DNA from: Mycobacteroides abscessus ATCC 19977
GTDB taxonomy: Bacteria; Actinomycetota; Actinomycetes; Mycobacteriales; Mycobacteriaceae
Assembly (NCBI RefSeq): GCF_000069185.1
Contig: NC_010397.1
Coordinates: 3,348,001 to 3,412,000 of the forward strand
Reading direction: 5' to 3'
DNA length: 64,000 nucleotides
Below, piece by piece: positions 6,655-17,950 of the stretch. The notes below the pieces were generated by a model. The model was not told where the DNA came from. It searched no databases and saw only the letters and a program-made list of their open reading frames with translations. The translations under genes were made by a program, and so were the position numbers. Every line of letters starts with the position of its first letter. The first letter of the stretch is position 1.

Positions 6655-7822
6655 CCCCGTCACCCCGCGAATCCCCTGGGATTCCCGAGATCCTTATGTC
6701 TACCTCGAAGACTTACGAGCCCACGGTGACGTGGTCTTAGACGAAAATGCCGGTACCTGGGTGGTTCTCGGCTATCAGCCCGCCCGCGAGGTGCTAGGTG
6801 GTTCCGGCTGGTCGAGCGATCCACTCGCAAGCCCCCAGCTGCGGGCACAGGCTCCCGAATTCCTCGATTCGTCCGGCTTCGGCAGGAACATGCTCTTCGC
6901 CGACGAACCAGACCACACCGAGCTCAGGGGGACCGTCCGCGACGTGTTCACCCCAGGGTTCATCGCCGGCCTGCGGGAGGGCGTACACACCATCGCCTCG
7001 CATGTTGTCGAATACCCCTCCACAGGAGAATATTTCGACTTCATGGCCGATATCGCCCTGCCTCTGCCGATCGCCATCATCGGCGAATGGCTTGGCCTCG
7101 ACGACTCGTCGGCCGCTGTCCTGCGCCAGGAATCCCCGGCCATCATTCAGATGCTCGGCGCCTTCGCCGACGTCGATACGGTCATGGCTGGCACCGCCGC
7201 CGGCGTCACCCTCGCCACCGAACTACTGCCTCTGGCGGCCGACCGCCGCGCACACCCGGGCGACGACCTGCTCAGCCTGATCGCGTCCAACACCGACCTA
7301 CCCCTGGAAGACGTCGTCACAACGGCCCTCATTATCGCCATAGCGGGCCATGAGACAACGGCAAACCTGTTAGGAGCAAGCATGGTTCGGCTGCTGACTC
7401 CACGTCCCGACGGCACCCGGCTGGCAGATGATATCGATCCTGACGACCCCACGGTTATCACCGAGCTGCTTCGGCTGGACGGTCCGGTCCTGGCCACCGC
7501 ACGCGTGGCGACCAGGGCACACACCCTCGCCGGCAATACCATAGAGGGGGGACAGACTGTGTTGATCGCGATTGCCGCCGCCAACCGCGATCCACAGGTG
7601 TTCGTGGACCCCGCCGTCTTCCGGCGTGATCGCACGAGCCCGCCACTGGCCTTCGGGTACGGCACACACCACTGCCTGGGCTCGGCGCTGGCCCGGCTGG
7701 AGACCACGTTAGTCCTGCGCGAGGTGCTGGCACGTCAACCGGTGATAACAGGCCCCGTAAGCTGGCGCGACACTCCCGCGATTCGGGGACCACGCAGCAT
7801 CCCGATGCGCTTCCAAACGTAG
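6641..7822 (+). CDS. Cytochrome P450
   Basis: A 393-residue soluble bacterial P450. Motifs are the I-helix oxygen-activation motif AGHETTANL, the K-helix ExxR as ELLR, and the heme loop FGYGTHHCLG with the proximal cysteine near residue 345. The start is taken as the ATG at 6641 (MTTANPVTPRIPWDSRDP), inside the 3' end of the kinase gene; an earlier in-frame start at 6608 lies deeper in that gene. It is co-transcribed with the twin ABC1 kinases and converges on the NRPS gene with 32 bp between. Its substrate is unknown; the NRPS product or an isoprenoid are candidates by location only. Confidence 0.93.
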   Translation: MTTANPVTPRIPWDSRDPYVYLEDLRAHGDVVLDENAGTWVVLGYQPAREVLGGSGWSSDPLASPQLRAQAPEFLDSSGFGRNMLFADEPDHTELRGTVRDVFTPGFIAGLREGVHTIASHVVEYPSTGEYFDFMADIALPLPIAIIGEWLGLDDSSAAVLRQESPAIIQMLGAFADVDTVMAGTAAGVTLATELLPLAADRRAHPGDDLLSLIASNTDLPLEDVVTTALIIAIAGHETTANLLGASMVRLLTPRPDGTRLADDIDPDDPTVITELLRLDGPVLATARVATRAHTLAGNTIEGGQTVLIAIAAANRDPQVFVDPAVFRRDRTSPPLAFGYGTHHCLGSALARLETTLVLREVLARQPVITGPVSWRDTPAIRGPRSIPMRFQT

Positions 7823-7854
7823 CTGACGCTGCCGCATAGGAATCATCTGCGCCG

Positions 7855-10800
7855 CTACAACAATCCGAGCATCTGCAGATCGGTGACGTATTTGAGAATG
7901 ATCGGTGCCGAGATATGTGGAATATCCTGGTCTGAACCAATTTTCGCGCGGCGTACGGCGGCCTGAAACCGATCGGCGGGCGCATAGGACCCGCATGTCG
8001 GTGCCGGCGCCCGCAGCTGTCCATGCTGCTTCAATACCATCAACATCTGGAGCACCGAATTCTGGCGCTGCGGGTTCGGTAACGCGCGCAGACCGGCCTC
8101 GAACCGCTGCAACCAGACTCCGAAGTTACCGACTCGCTCGATCGGATGACCCGCCTCTACCAACCAGTCGACGAACTGGTCGATTCCGACGCCGTCGTCA
8201 TGCGGGTTCATCACGTGATAGGTCTCAAACCCATCGGTTGCTTGAGAACCCAAGGTGGCAATCGCCTCTGCGACGAATTCCACCGGTAGACCGTCGAAGT
8301 GCGCTCGCTGCCGATTGCCGTGCATGTCAAGCTGATAGAACGATTCGGGCGCAACACCGGTAGCCATGATGCTCAGCACCATCCGGCTGATCGTATCGGC
8401 CATATTCAGTTGGCCCGCGTAGCTTGTGTCGGCCATGACCATGCTGGAACGAAATACCGCGACCGGCAGCCCGAACATATCGTGCGCTTCCCTGAGGAGC
8501 ACCTCGGCCGCCCACTTACTATTGGCATAGCCGTTGGCGTAACCGGCGTCGAGTACGCGACTGGGGCTGATTTCGCGAATGTCGGCGACTTCGGTGAACT
8601 TTGACCGATCCACCTGCCGGCCAACATCGGACGTTGACACAAATGTGTAGGGCTTGAGCTTGGCCGTCAGGGCGAGCCGGATCAACTCGGCGGTCCCGAC
8701 GACGTTGGGTCGGAAAAGTTCCTCATAGGGCAGGACGCTGTTGACGAAGGCCGCCGAATCCACGACCAGGTCGACGGATTCGGCGAGGTGCTCCCATGTC
8801 TGCGGCTCTAGTCCCAAATGTGGCTCGCCCTTGTCACCCGCGACGACCTTCAGCCGATCGGCGGCCAACCTGCGGAAAAGGGCCATGAGGCCTGGATCGC
8901 CACTGTCGAAGGATTTTTCGAGACGGCTGCGCGCTTCTTCATGAGACGAGCCCCGCACCAAGCAGGTCAGCGTGCCGCCGGCATGCTCCATCTCTCGTAG
9001 CCAATGCAGCACCAGGTGGCGCCCGAGGAATCCGGTGGCTCCGGTCAACAGGATCTCTCTCACGTCACCTCGCGGATGGCGTCGTGAGCGGTTGGCTATC
9101 AGTGCCGTGACATCGACAAATTTGTCTAGCGTGAGATCGGTGGCCATCACCTGAGTGACTCCCCGCCCGTGTACCGACGCACAGCTCGTTCGTGAACTTT
9201 CGGCGATAGGAGACGCACTCACGGCACCATTCAGGCGGGCGCTCAAGCTTCTCACCGACGGTGCGTCGAAAATTGTCCACACTTCTAGGTCGACGTCGAG
9301 AGCCGTGTTGATCGCCGCGACGACCCTCATGGCCGAGATTGAATCTCCACCGACGTCGAAGAAGGAGTCCTCGACCCCGATCCGCTCGAGACCAAGTGTG
9401 TGGGCATAGATATCGGCGATGGTCCGCTCAACGGGGCTCACCGGCTCTCGATAGCGTGCGGCGTCGTGATAGACGGGCGCGGGCAATGAACGTTTGTCGA
9501 GCTTGCCATTGATGGTGAGGGGTATTGCGTCGACCGCGACCACCGCGGCCGGAACCATATACTGCGGAAGTCGCTCCCCCAGTAGGGTTCTGAGCATAGT
9601 GGGGTCTGCGGTTCCGGTGACGTAGCCGACGAGACGCTTGTCGCCGGGGCGGTCCTCCCGGACGATGACCGCCGCGTGTTCCACGCCGTCCAACTCGGCC
9701 AGCGCCGACCGGATCTCATCGAGCTCGATCCGATAGCCGCGAATCTTGACCTGCTCATCGGTGCGCCCCAGATACTGAAGCTGGCCGTCTTCGCTGTATC
9801 GCGCCAGATCGCCGGTGCGATACATTCGCACGCCCGGACGTCCGAACGGGCATGCCACAAAACGTGACCCGGTCAGCCCGGATCGATGCACATAACCGAC
9901 TCCCACCCCCGATCCGGCCAAATACAGCTCGCCGACTACGCCGGGCGGTACCGGCCGCAACCAGCCATCGAGAACGAACGTAGCCCCGCCGCGCACCGGT
10001 GAACCGATAGGCACCGGACTTGTTTTGGGCGACAAGGGCATGCTGATCGCGGCATAGATCGTCGCCTCCGTCGGACCGTAAGCGTTCAGCATCAGGCGGC
10101 CAGGCGCCCACCGGTCCACCACCTCCGGCGGGCACGGCTCACCCGCCACGACGACGGCCATGTCGTCCACGCCGTCCCAATCCAGCATTCCTATCGCAGA
10201 AGGTGTTTGATGCAGAACACTGACCTTCTCGGTGACCAGCAGATCGTGCAGATGCTGTGGTGAGCCCGCTACAGCCTCTGGTACCACCATCAGGCGCGCG
10301 CCGTGCAGTAGGGCGCCCCAGACCTCCCAGACCGAAACGTCGAAGACCATCGAGTGCCACTGCGACCACACCTGGCCCGGGCCCGCGGGCAAGCCGACGG
10401 GCAACGTCTCCAATAATTGGGTGACATTACGGTGGGTCACGGCTACCCCTTTCGGCGTACCCGTCGTACCCGAGGTGTAAATCGTGTACGCGATGTCGTC
10501 CGGCCGGGGTGCCTGCAACGAAACCGCGGCGGGCTCGTCGACAACGTGCTCGTCGATTACGAGAACGGGAATACTCGATCCGGCCAGGCGTTGGCGCAAC
10601 TCGGCTGTGGTGGCCACGGCGATCGGTGCGGCATCGGCGAGCATGAATTCCAGCCGCGCCACCGGTACCGCCGGATCAATCGGCAGGTAGGCGGCGCCCG
10701 TCTTCAGCACCGCCAGTAGCGCGACGATCGCGTCATCGGAGCGCGGCACCATCAGCGCTATCGATTCTCCGGGTCCGGCCCCGCGCGAGGCCAGCAGCTG

Positions 10801-13800
10801 CGCCAACCGATTGGCCGCGTGATCGAGCTCGCGATAGGTCATCGACCGGCCTTGGAACGTCAGTGCCACCGCCTGCGGTGCACGGTCGACCTGTCGCGCG
10901 AACACCTCCGGGATCGAACTCGAGGCAGCTGTGGCACATGCCAGTACAGCCCGATTGCCCCAACTGTCCAGTCGACCGCGCTCTGCCACCTCGAGCACAT
11001 CAATCGATAGGACTCGCCGCGCCGGGGCCGCGGTCATCGCCCCCAGAATCCGCCGGAGTCGTTGGACCAGCGCGCCTATGTCGGCGACATCAAACGCGTC
11101 GGTGTCGTATTCGATGCGAATGCCGAGCTCATGACCGGGCAGCGCCATCACCGACAGCGGGTAATGGTTGTATTCACGGCTGGTGAATTCGGTGATCCCC
11201 AGCTCATGCGTACCCATGAAGGTGCTGACGTCCACCGGGTAGTTCTCGTACAGAAAGAGGGTGTCGAACAGACGATCGTGGCCGGCTAGATGATGAATCT
11301 CGTTGAGCGCCAGATGTTCATGTTCAAGAAGATCGTTGTGGATGCTCTGCATGTCGCGCAGCAAATCAGCCACTGTGGTGGTCGCTGTGGCCCGCGCTCG
11401 CACCGGCACGGTGTTGATCAGCAGACCCACAACAGAGTCGGCTCCCGTCAACAGCGCCGGTCGACCCGATACCACTGTGCCAAAGGCGACGTCATGCGCT
11501 CCGGTCTGCACCATGAGCAACTGTGCCCACGCCGCCCGCAAAACCGTGCTGACCGTGGTGTGCTGCGAGCGCGCAAGATCGCCCAAGGCCCGGGTGGTCT
11601 CGGCTGAGATCCGATACGACGCGACACCGCGCGAGCCCGGAACAGATCGCGGAGCAACAAGCGTAGGGGCCTCGAAACCCTCCAGGGCTTTACGCCACGC
11701 CGCGCGTGCGGCCTCACGATCTTGCTGAGCCAACCAGCTGACGAAGCCACGGTAGGACGGCGCGGGAGCAAGGGCCTGGCCGAAGTAAATTGCGAAGATC
11801 TCGCGCAACAGAATCGGCAGTGACCACCCATCGATCACTACGTGATGGAAGGTCAGGATGAACCGGTGCTTGTCGCCTCCGGTACGCACCAATGCCGACC
11901 GGAACGTCGACTTGCCCGCAAGATCGCACGCGGCAACACGCTCGGCGGCGCAGAAGCGCTCCAACTCCTCAGTGGATTCGAATTCGGTTTGTTGCCAACA
12001 GATCATCGGGTCGGCCGGGATCACCTGAACCGGCTCACCGAACCGCGTGCAGAATCGCGCCACCAGATTCGGGTGCCGCTTCACGACAGCGTGCATCGCG
12101 TTGTACAGCCGGCGCGGATCGACGGCTCCGGTCATCGTGAGGTTCAACTGCACCGCATAGATATCGGCGAGGGCCGTACCTGCCGCGGCACTGTCCGCAC
12201 GTGCCGCAATGGCGGAGTGAAACAGCAATCCTTGCTGCACCGGCGTGAGCGGCAGCACGTCTGCGACACGAAGACACTTCGTCAGCTCGTCGAGCTCGCC
12301 TTGAGTCAGCCGGGCGGGCAGGATGTCGGACGGGGTCAGCCCGCCACCGCCGGTGCGCACGTGAGTGCAGATACCCACGAGTGCCTCAAACCACAGCCGG
12401 CTCAACCGCTGAACTTGGATCGCGTCTACCAGCGACGGCGCCCATGTCCAGACCGCCTGTAGCCGCGGGCCTGACTCCACGCTTGACTCCAGGATGCCGG
12501 CGTTGAGCTCCACCGTGTGGGCCATGGGCATCGGGACCGTCGAGGACGCGCTCGTCCAGGACAGCCCCTCGTGGCTGATCGTCCAAATATCTTCTGAAGC
12601 CTCCGTCGCCCCAGCGCCCAGCCGTCCGAGATAGTTGAATCCGATGGCGGAGTCCGAATGCGGCAGGGCCACTTCCGGATTCAGATATCGCAGCAGGCCG
12701 TAGGACAATGGGTCCGGGAGGCCGCGCAGCTGCTCCTTCACCGACTTCACGACGAGGCCCAACGCGGAGTCGCCACCGCTGACCTGCGCCCACGAAAGGT
12801 CACCCACCGACAGCGCCGCCGGATATTTGGCGGTGAACCATCCCACCGTCCGAGACAGATCAATATCGGCGGCCAGCTCTTCGGCGCGGCCATGGCCTTC
12901 GAGGTCGATGCCGATGGGAGCACCGCCCGCACCCAGGAATTCGTTCCAGGCCAGTGCAAAGGCGATGAGCAAAACGTCTTGCACCCCAGCATGGAACGCG
13001 GCCGGTACCTCACCGAGCAGCATCCGTGTGACGTCGGCGTCCAGAGCCACCGACAACGTGCCCGCGACGGCGTAGGTGTCTACGCCGGGCCGAACCACCG
13101 GCAGCGCGGGCGGTACCGCCGACACCGACCGCCAGACATCCGCCGACTCCACCACACCCGCGCTTAGTGCCTGCTCCCGAAGCAGTGACGCCCATCGAGC
13201 GAAAGACGTCCCTGCTCCCGAGAGCGCCACGTCCAGACCGCTGCGACGTTGCGCCCAGGCGACATTCAAGTCTTCCAACAGGATGCGCCACGACACCCCG
13301 TCCACCGCCAGGTGATGAATCACCAACGCCAGCTTGCCCTCGGCGGGCGCCCACAAGGCGCTGAGCATCGCTCCGGCTCCCGGATCCAAGCGCGAACACG
13401 CTGCTTCCACGGCCTCATCGGAGAGCGCTTCGACAGTACGAATACACGCTCGCGCATCCACAGCGCCCTTCTCGGGCACGCGTAGTGACCACCCACCGTC
13501 ATTGTTTTCGGCGTGCAATCGGAGAGTCCCGTGGTGGTCCAGCAGCGCCTGAAGCAGAACAACGATGTCGGCTTCAGCGGCTCCTGCCGGGGCCTGCAGG
13601 ACCACCGTCTGATTGAACCGCTCAACGGGGCCCGGCACGCTATGCAACCAGTGCATGATGGGGGTCGGCGCGACGGGCCCGATGCCATCGTCCACATTCC
13701 GGATCTCGTTCTCGGCCAACGTGACCACCCGGGACAACCGGGCCACGGTCTGCTCCACGAAGATGTCCCGCGGACGGCACAAGACACCAGCCGCCCGCGC

Positions 13801-15528
13801 CCGGCCGGCAACTTGCATCGCCAGAATACTGTCGCCGCCGAGGTCGAAGAACGAGTCGTCGGCGCCAACCCGATCAACACCGAGCACTTGGGCATATATG
13901 CCCGCTAGTGCCTCCTCGACGGGAGTGGACGGCGCCCGGAAATCCACACCGGAGTATTCGGGTGCGGGCAGCCCTTGCTTGTCCAGCTTGCCATTCACGG
14001 TCACCGGCAACGTCTGCAGCGCCACCACGGCAACCGGAACCATGTAAGCCGGGAGTTGCTCGGCCAGTGCGGCACGAGCACCGACCGGATCTGCGCCTCC
14101 GGTGATGTAGCCGACGATCCGCTTGTCGCCGGGACGGTCTTCGCGGACGATCACCGCCGCCTGCCGTACCCCGTCCAGTCGCACGAGTGCGGCCTGAATC
14201 TCGCCGAGTTCGATCCGATATCCGCGGATCTTGATCTGCTCGTCGGCCCGCCCCAGATACTGCAGTTGCCCGTCGGCGCCCCATGACACCAGATCCCCCG
14301 TCCGATACATACGGTCGCCCGGCATCCCGAACGGACAAGCCACGAACCGAGCCCCCGTCAATGCCGTACGGCGCCAATAACCCGACCCGACGCCCGCGCC
14401 CGCCAGATATAACTCGCCGATAACCCCGTCCGGGACCGGTCGCAGCCACCGATCGAGCACAAAGGACGCCGCATGCGCCACCGGTGAGCCGATGGGGACC
14501 CCATGCCCTTCCGATCCTGCGCTCAGGGGTGCGCTCTTGCACGCCCACATGGTGGTTTCCGTCGGGCCATAGACGTTGACCATCACCCGGCCCGGAGCCC
14601 ACCGATCCACCAACTCGGGCGGGCAGGGCTCGGCACCGATCACCAACGCCGTCGCTTCCAGGCCATCCGGCGAGAGCACCCCCGCCGCCGACGGCGTTTG
14701 GCTCATGACGGTGACTCGCTCCCCCATCAAGAGGTCGTGAAAATCCTCCGGTGTGCGCGCCACGGAGTCGGGTACGACCACCAGGCGGCCACCGTGCAGA
14801 AGCGCACCCCAGATCTCCCAGACCGAGAAGTCGAACGCGTAGGAATGGAACTGCGTCCACACCTGGCCAGGTGCCAACTCCACACCGATGTCCAGCCTGT
14901 CGAACAACTGAACGACGTTGCGTTGAGTAACCGCAACGCCTTTGGGAACACCAGTGGTACCCGATGTGTAAATGAGATGGGCAAGGTCTTCTGGAGACGG
15001 CATCGGTGGAGCCGTGCAGGGCTGAGTACACACAGCGGGATCGTCGACATCGAGCACCGGCACCCCCAGCCCATGCAGCCGGTGCGCCAGAACGGCCGTA
15101 GTCACCGCGGCGACAGGAGCTGCGTCGGTGAGCATGAACTCGATCCGTGTGGTCGGGAGCGCGGGATCGATCGGCAGATAGGCCGCACCCGACTTGAGGA
15201 CAGCGAGGATCGCCACTATCGCCTCGGTCGAGCGCGGAAAAAGCAGGGCCACAAACTGTCCCGGGCCTGCGCCTGCGCCCACGAGCAGGTGGGACAACCG
15301 GTTCGCGGCCTCATCGAGTTCGCGGTACGTCATGGACTGACCATCGAAGGTCAGCGCCAATGCCTCAGGAGTGCACTCCACTTGCCGCGCGAACACCGCA
15401 GGAATCGACGGCATCGTGTCCGGGCACTCTTTCAGCACCGCCTGGTTGCCCCACGTGGCCAGCTGGGCATGCTCGTCGTCATCGAGCAGGTCCAACGACG
15501 ACAATGTCCGGCTGGGATCAACGCTCAT
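7855..15528 (-). CDS. Two-module NRPS with terminal reductase (A-T-E-C-A-T-R)
   Basis: A 2557-residue non-ribosomal peptide synthetase. Approximate domains are: adenylation 1, residues 30-515 ([11 protein letters not shown] near 186); carrier 1 with GGDSILAM near 565; epimerisation 600-1050 ([10 protein letters not shown] near 738, YGLLRYL, GFNYLGR); condensation from about 1085 ([17 protein letters not shown] near 1228); adenylation 2, 1500-2015 ([11 protein letters not shown] near 1687); carrier 2 with GGDSISAM near 2062; and a thioester reductase 2155-2557 ([19 protein letters not shown]). It begins with an adenylation domain and only a short linker, so it should load a free amino acid, epimerise it, form a dipeptide and release it reductively as an aldehyde or alcohol. 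A GAGGGG site precedes the ATG. No MbtH-like gene is visible. Confidence 0.95.
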   Translation of the reverse strand: MSVDPSRTLSSLDLLDDDEHAQLATWGNQAVLKECPDTMPSIPAVFARQVECTPEALALTFDGQSMTYRELDEAANRLSHLLVGAGAGPGQFVALLFPRSTEAIVAILAVLKSGAAYLPIDPALPTTRIEFMLTDAAPVAAVTTAVLAHRLHGLGVPVLDVDDPAVCTQPCTAPPMPSPEDLAHLIYTSGTTGVPKGVAVTQRNVVQLFDRLDIGVELAPGQVWTQFHSYAFDFSVWEIWGALLHGGRLVVVPDSVARTPEDFHDLLMGERVTVMSQTPSAAGVLSPDGLEATALVIGAEPCPPELVDRWAPGRVMVNVYGPTETTMWACKSAPLSAGSEGHGVPIGSPVAHAASFVLDRWLRPVPDGVIGELYLAGAGVGSGYWRRTALTGARFVACPFGMPGDRMYRTGDLVSWGADGQLQYLGRADEQIKIRGYRIELGEIQAALVRLDGVRQAAVIVREDRPGDKRIVGYITGGADPVGARAALAEQLPAYMVPVAVVALQTLPVTVNGKLDKQGLPAPEYSGVDFRAPSTPVEEALAGIYAQVLGVDRVGADDSFFDLGGDSILAMQVAGRARAAGVLCRPRDIFVEQTVARLSRVVTLAENEIRNVDDGIGPVAPTPIMHWLHSVPGPVERFNQTVVLQAPAGAAEADIVVLLQALLDHHGTLRLHAENNDGGWSLRVPEKGAVDARACIRTVEALSDEAVEAACSRLDPGAGAMLSALWAPAEGKLALVIHHLAVDGVSWRILLEDLNVAWAQRRSGLDVALSGAGTSFARWASLLREQALSAGVVESADVWRSVSAVPPALPVVRPGVDTYAVAGTLSVALDADVTRMLLGEVPAAFHAGVQDVLLIAFALAWNEFLGAGGAPIGIDLEGHGRAEELAADIDLSRTVGWFTAKYPAALSVGDLSWAQVSGGDSALGLVVKSVKEQLRGLPDPLSYGLLRYLNPEVALPHSDSAIGFNYLGRLGAGATEASEDIWTISHEGLSWTSASSTVPMPMAHTVELNAGILESSVESGPRLQAVWTWAPSLVDAIQVQRLSRLWFEALVGICTHVRTGGGGLTPSDILPARLTQGELDELTKCLRVADVLPLTPVQQGLLFHSAIAARADSAAAGTALADIYAVQLNLTMTGAVDPRRLYNAMHAVVKRHPNLVARFCTRFGEPVQVIPADPMICWQQTEFESTEELERFCAAERVAACDLAGKSTFRSALVRTGGDKHRFILTFHHVVIDGWSLPILLREIFAIYFGQALAPAPSYRGFVSWLAQQDREAARAAWRKALEGFEAPTLVAPRSVPGSRGVASYRISAETTRALGDLARSQHTTVSTVLRAAWAQLLMVQTGAHDVAFGTVVSGRPALLTGADSVVGLLINTVPVRARATATTTVADLLRDMQSIHNDLLEHEHLALNEIHHLAGHDRLFDTLFLYENYPVDVSTFMGTHELGITEFTSREYNHYPLSVMALPGHELGIRIEYDTDAFDVADIGALVQRLRRILGAMTAAPARRVLSIDVLEVAERGRLDSWGNRAVLACATAASSSIPEVFARQVDRAPQAVALTFQGRSMTYRELDHAANRLAQLLASRGAGPGESIALMVPRSDDAIVALLAVLKTGAAYLPIDPAVPVARLEFMLADAAPIAVATTAELRQRLAGSSIPVLVIDEHVVDEPAAVSLQAPRPDDIAYTIYTSGTTGTPKGVAVTHRNVTQLLETLPVGLPAGPGQVWSQWHSMVFDVSVWEVWGALLHGARLMVVPEAVAGSPQHLHDLLVTEKVSVLHQTPSAIGMLDWDGVDDMAVVVAGEPCPPEVVDRWAPGRLMLNAYGPTEATIYAAISMPLSPKTSPVPIGSPVRGGATFVLDGWLRPVPPGVVGELYLAGSGVGVGYVHRSGLTGSRFVACPFGRPGVRMYRTGDLARYSEDGQLQYLGRTDEQVKIRGYRIELDEIRSALAELDGVEHAAVIVREDRPGDKRLVGYVTGTADPTMLRTLLGERLPQYMVPAAVVAVDAIPLTINGKLDKRSLPAPVYHDAARYREPVSPVERTIADIYAHTLGLERIGVEDSFFDVGGDSISAMRVVAAINTALDVDLEVWTIFDAPSVRSLSARLNGAVSASPIAESSRTSCASVHGRGVTQVMATDLTLDKFVDVTALIANRSRRHPRGDVREILLTGATGFLGRHLVLHWLREMEHAGGTLTCLVRGSSHEEARSRLEKSFDSGDPGLMALFRRLAADRLKVVAGDKGEPHLGLEPQTWEHLAESVDLVVDSAAFVNSVLPYEELFRPNVVGTAELIRLALTAKLKPYTFVSTSDVGRQVDRSKFTEVADIREISPSRVLDAGYANGYANSKWAAEVLLREAHDMFGLPVAVFRSSMVMADTSYAGQLNMADTISRMVLSIMATGVAPESFYQLDMHGNRQRAHFDGLPVEFVAEAIATLGSQATDGFETYHVMNPHDDGVGIDQFVDWLVEAGHPIERVGNFGVWLQRFEAGLRALPNPQRQNSVLQMLMVLKQHGQLRAPAPTCGSYAPADRFQAAVRRAKIGSDQDIPHISAPIILKYVTDLQMLGLL

Positions 15529-15573
15529 GACCGCCCCTCGCGTCAGCTTTCAGCGCAACCCGCGGAGGACAAT

Positions 15574-15583
15574 TGGTCGACCA
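15574..15583. promoter_or_regulatory. Palindrome TGGTCGACCA upstream of the NRPS
   Basis: A perfect 10-bp palindrome 46 bases upstream of the NRPS start, in the 286-bp region shared with a divergent regulator. Short palindromes occur by chance in GC-rich DNA, so this is only a candidate operator. I saw no other strong element in this intergenic region. Confidence 0.3.
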
Positions 15584-15814
15584 GCCGTTATCCGCATCGC
15601 CGATCCACTTCTCACCCCGCCGGTACCGCGATCCTGATTGAACTGCGGTGCTCGCAGGCGGTACAACCTTTCGACCGACACCGAAATGTCGACTTCGTTG
15701 CCGTCCGCCATCGACGGCTTCACCCAGCGCGACGTTTCTCGGGCGCGCCAGAAAGTATGGGCATATGGTGGTGGAATGCTCGTCATAGCGGTCCGGAGCA
15801 GGCTGTAGGTCAGC

Positions 15815-16780
15815 GTGCTACGCCTCATTTTCACCGCGAATGACCTTGCCTTGACCCGGTTTCTGCCTATGCCCGCCCCCTTGTTGGAAATGAAATTTGC
15901 GACACGCGCGCTACGGCGTGGGATTCGTACCCCGTGGGGTGAGCGGTGGCGTTGCCATGCGTTGGCGGCGTTCCCGATCGCGACGGCGCCGGGGCGGGCA
16001 GTGGTGAGCCACTTTTCGTGGTCATTGTCGCCGACCGTGCTGGGTGACGATTTCGACGAAGGCATGCAATCCATAGAAAAACTGGACCGGCGGCAGGCAC
16101 AGGCAGAGTTGGCCGTCTTCGGACGCGGGCCCACCGAAGGCGCAGGGGCGCCACACTATCTCCGGCACGCCATCGCGGGCGATCGTGAGGCCACTAGGGC
16201 GTTGGGGCGCATGACAAAAGACGCATACAGGGCGGTGCTGGAACCGTACTGGCCGGAAATCCAGGCGAACCATCAGATCGAACTTGTCAGGCAAGGGCGC
16301 GCGATGGCGCGCCATGGCGTGCGGGCCGCACTCGGCATGATCATTCCAGGGGCGCGCTGGAATGGTGATTGTCTCGAAATCGACAGTCCGCAACGGCACA
16401 CCATCGCGTTACGCGGTCGCGGCATGGTCTTGACGCCCAGCATTTTCTGGGCTGGGCCACCGCTGGTCGGCGAACTCGACGAACAGCCGGTGGTCCTCGC
16501 GTATCCCGCACCCATCGATTTGACCCTCACTATCGGCACCGAATCCGATCCGCTCGCGGCGATTCTCGGATCGACCCGGGCGGCCGTGTTGCGCCTGCTG
16601 GCTGAGCAACACACCACCGGTGACATCGCCCGCAATCTCGGGATCAGCCCCGCGTCGGCCTCGGAGCACACCTCGGCGCTGCGGCACGCCCGCTTGGTGC
16701 GCAGCCGTCGCGACGGCAAGGCGGTCATTCACGACGCCACCGCCCTGGGAATGGACCTGATCGACGCCAACCGCCGGTAG
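15815..16780 (+). CDS. ArsR-like winged-helix regulator (DUF5937-type)
   Basis: A 321-residue protein. The C-terminal 75 residues form an ArsR-type winged helix: STRAAVLRLLAEQHTTGDIARNLGISPASASEHTSALRHARLVRSRRDGKAVIH, with the typical recognition helix ASASEHTSALR. The long N-terminal region resembles the DUF5937 domain of actinobacterial regulators, of unknown function. The start is a GTG at 15815 with a poor ribosome site; an internal start is possible. It is divergent from the NRPS and is the only regulator next to it, so a role in NRPS control is inferred from location. Confidence 0.8.
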   Translation: MLRLIFTANDLALTRFLPMPAPLLEMKFATRALRRGIRTPWGERWRCHALAAFPIATAPGRAVVSHFSWSLSPTVLGDDFDEGMQSIEKLDRRQAQAELAVFGRGPTEGAGAPHYLRHAIAGDREATRALGRMTKDAYRAVLEPYWPEIQANHQIELVRQGRAMARHGVRAALGMIIPGARWNGDCLEIDSPQRHTIALRGRGMVLTPSIFWAGPPLVGELDEQPVVLAYPAPIDLTLTIGTESDPLAAILGSTRAAVLRLLAEQHTTGDIARNLGISPASASEHTSALRHARLVRSRRDGKAVIHDATALGMDLIDANRR

Positions 16781-16836
16781 CCGGCAGTGGCGGTTACAGC
16801 ATCGGAGCCACCTCGGTAACAATTGCGCGCGGCGCT

Positions 16837-16858
16837 GTTGACAACTGGCGTTGTTAAC
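16837..16858. promoter_or_regulatory. Inverted repeat upstream of the DUF2236 gene
   Basis: GTTGACAAC (16837-16845), spacer TGGC, GTTGTTAAC (16850-16858); 8 of 9 arm positions match. It includes a TTGACA hexamer, but no well-placed -10 was found. An operator 42 bp before the start codon is plausible; the binding protein is unknown. Confidence 0.4.
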
Positions 16859-16900
16859 GTTTCCAATACTAGGTAGCAAACCGCTCCCTGGGAGGCAACG

Positions 16901-17947
16901 ATGCCAAGCACAGCTGCACACGCCACAACACCACGTTCGGCAGGCATGCCGCCGCGAGGTGACGCCAAAGCCCGGATCTGGCGGCGCGGAGAGGGCGCCA
17001 CCCCCGCCGGTCAACGCACCGGCCCCGACGGGCATCCCGATTTCGGGTATTTCGGCCCCGATTCGGTGACCTGGAGGGTATTCCTGCACCCCTCGGTGGC
17101 ACCCATGATCGTCCTGGTGACCGCGCTGCTGGAGGGCAGTCACGAGGGATTGCAAGCCGTGGAGATCAACCACGATCCGGTGTTCACCAAGAGCAAGCGC
17201 AATCAGGTCGACTTCGATGACACGGTCAAACGCATTCAGCGCACCGCCGGCGTCCCGATACCGATCATCTTCGGTGACACCGCGAGTGCCGATGCCCTCG
17301 CCGCGCACCTGCGCCACTATCACCGCAATATGAAGGGCATCATCCCGGGCACCGATCGACCCTACGACGCCCAGGGCCCCGCGCTGGTGCTCTTCGCGCA
17401 CGTGACGATCATGCATGCGGCGCTGCGGATCTACGAGAACACACCCGCGCCGGGGCGCCTCATCCCCCGGCGGCTACCCAAGGCCGAACGGGACCAATTC
17501 TTTGCCGAGGTAAAGACATTCGCAGAGCTCATGGGCGCCGATCCGGACACCGTGCCGGTGACCTCCGATGAGGTGGCGGCCTACTACGAATCCATCGAGT
17601 CCGAATACCGGATGGTGAAGGGATTCGTGCCGGGCGGCGCGCGATTCGCACTATCGGTGATCAGAAACGCGCGAGGATTCGGCGGGCTAACGGCCGCCGC
17701 CGTCGCCGCGATCACCCTCGTCACCGCGGTGCCCTCGGTGGCGGTGGTTCCGCCAAAGGTGCGGCGCCATTTGGGAATTCCGCGGATCGCCGACCCGGTG
17801 CTGGCCATGCTGCTGCGGGTGGCGCAGCCCGCCTTCGTACCGTTCACACTCGAGCCGCTGGCTCGGGAGATCTCCCGGCTGTTCATCGGAGACGACGGTA
17901 TTACGTTGGGAGAGAACGCCCGCGAGCTCATGGAGCGCTCGGCGTAG
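16901..17947 (+). CDS. DUF2236 (MpaB/latex-clearing-like) oxygenase-family protein
   Basis: A 348-residue protein of the DUF2236 family, which includes fungal MpaB and the heme-containing rubber oxygenase Lcp. Recognisable parts are DFGYFGPDSVTWRVFLHPSV near the N-terminus, FGDTASADALAAHLRHYHRNMKG in the middle, and HVTIMHAALRIYEN, with histidines typical of the family. Many mycobacterial paralogues are uncharacterised, and heme binding should not be assumed. A GGGAGG ribosome site precedes the ATG by about 6 bases. It is probably monocistronic, and the next gene is on the other strand. Confidence 0.85.
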   Translation: MPSTAAHATTPRSAGMPPRGDAKARIWRRGEGATPAGQRTGPDGHPDFGYFGPDSVTWRVFLHPSVAPMIVLVTALLEGSHEGLQAVEINHDPVFTKSKRNQVDFDDTVKRIQRTAGVPIPIIFGDTASADALAAHLRHYHRNMKGIIPGTDRPYDAQGPALVLFAHVTIMHAALRIYENTPAPGRLIPRRLPKAERDQFFAEVKTFAELMGADPDTVPVTSDEVAAYYESIESEYRMVKGFVPGGARFALSVIRNARGFGGLTAAAVAAITLVTAVPSVAVVPPKVRRHLGIPRIADPVLAMLLRVAQPAFVPFTLEPLAREISRLFIGDDGITLGENARELMERSA

Positions 17948-17950
17948 CGC

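Noticed and set aside
14503..15843. A 446-codon plus-strand open frame opposite the first NRPS module
   Set aside because: It is antisense to conserved adenylation-domain sequence, has unusual Arg/His/Gln-rich composition and no family motif. It is a by-product of high GC in third codon positions.
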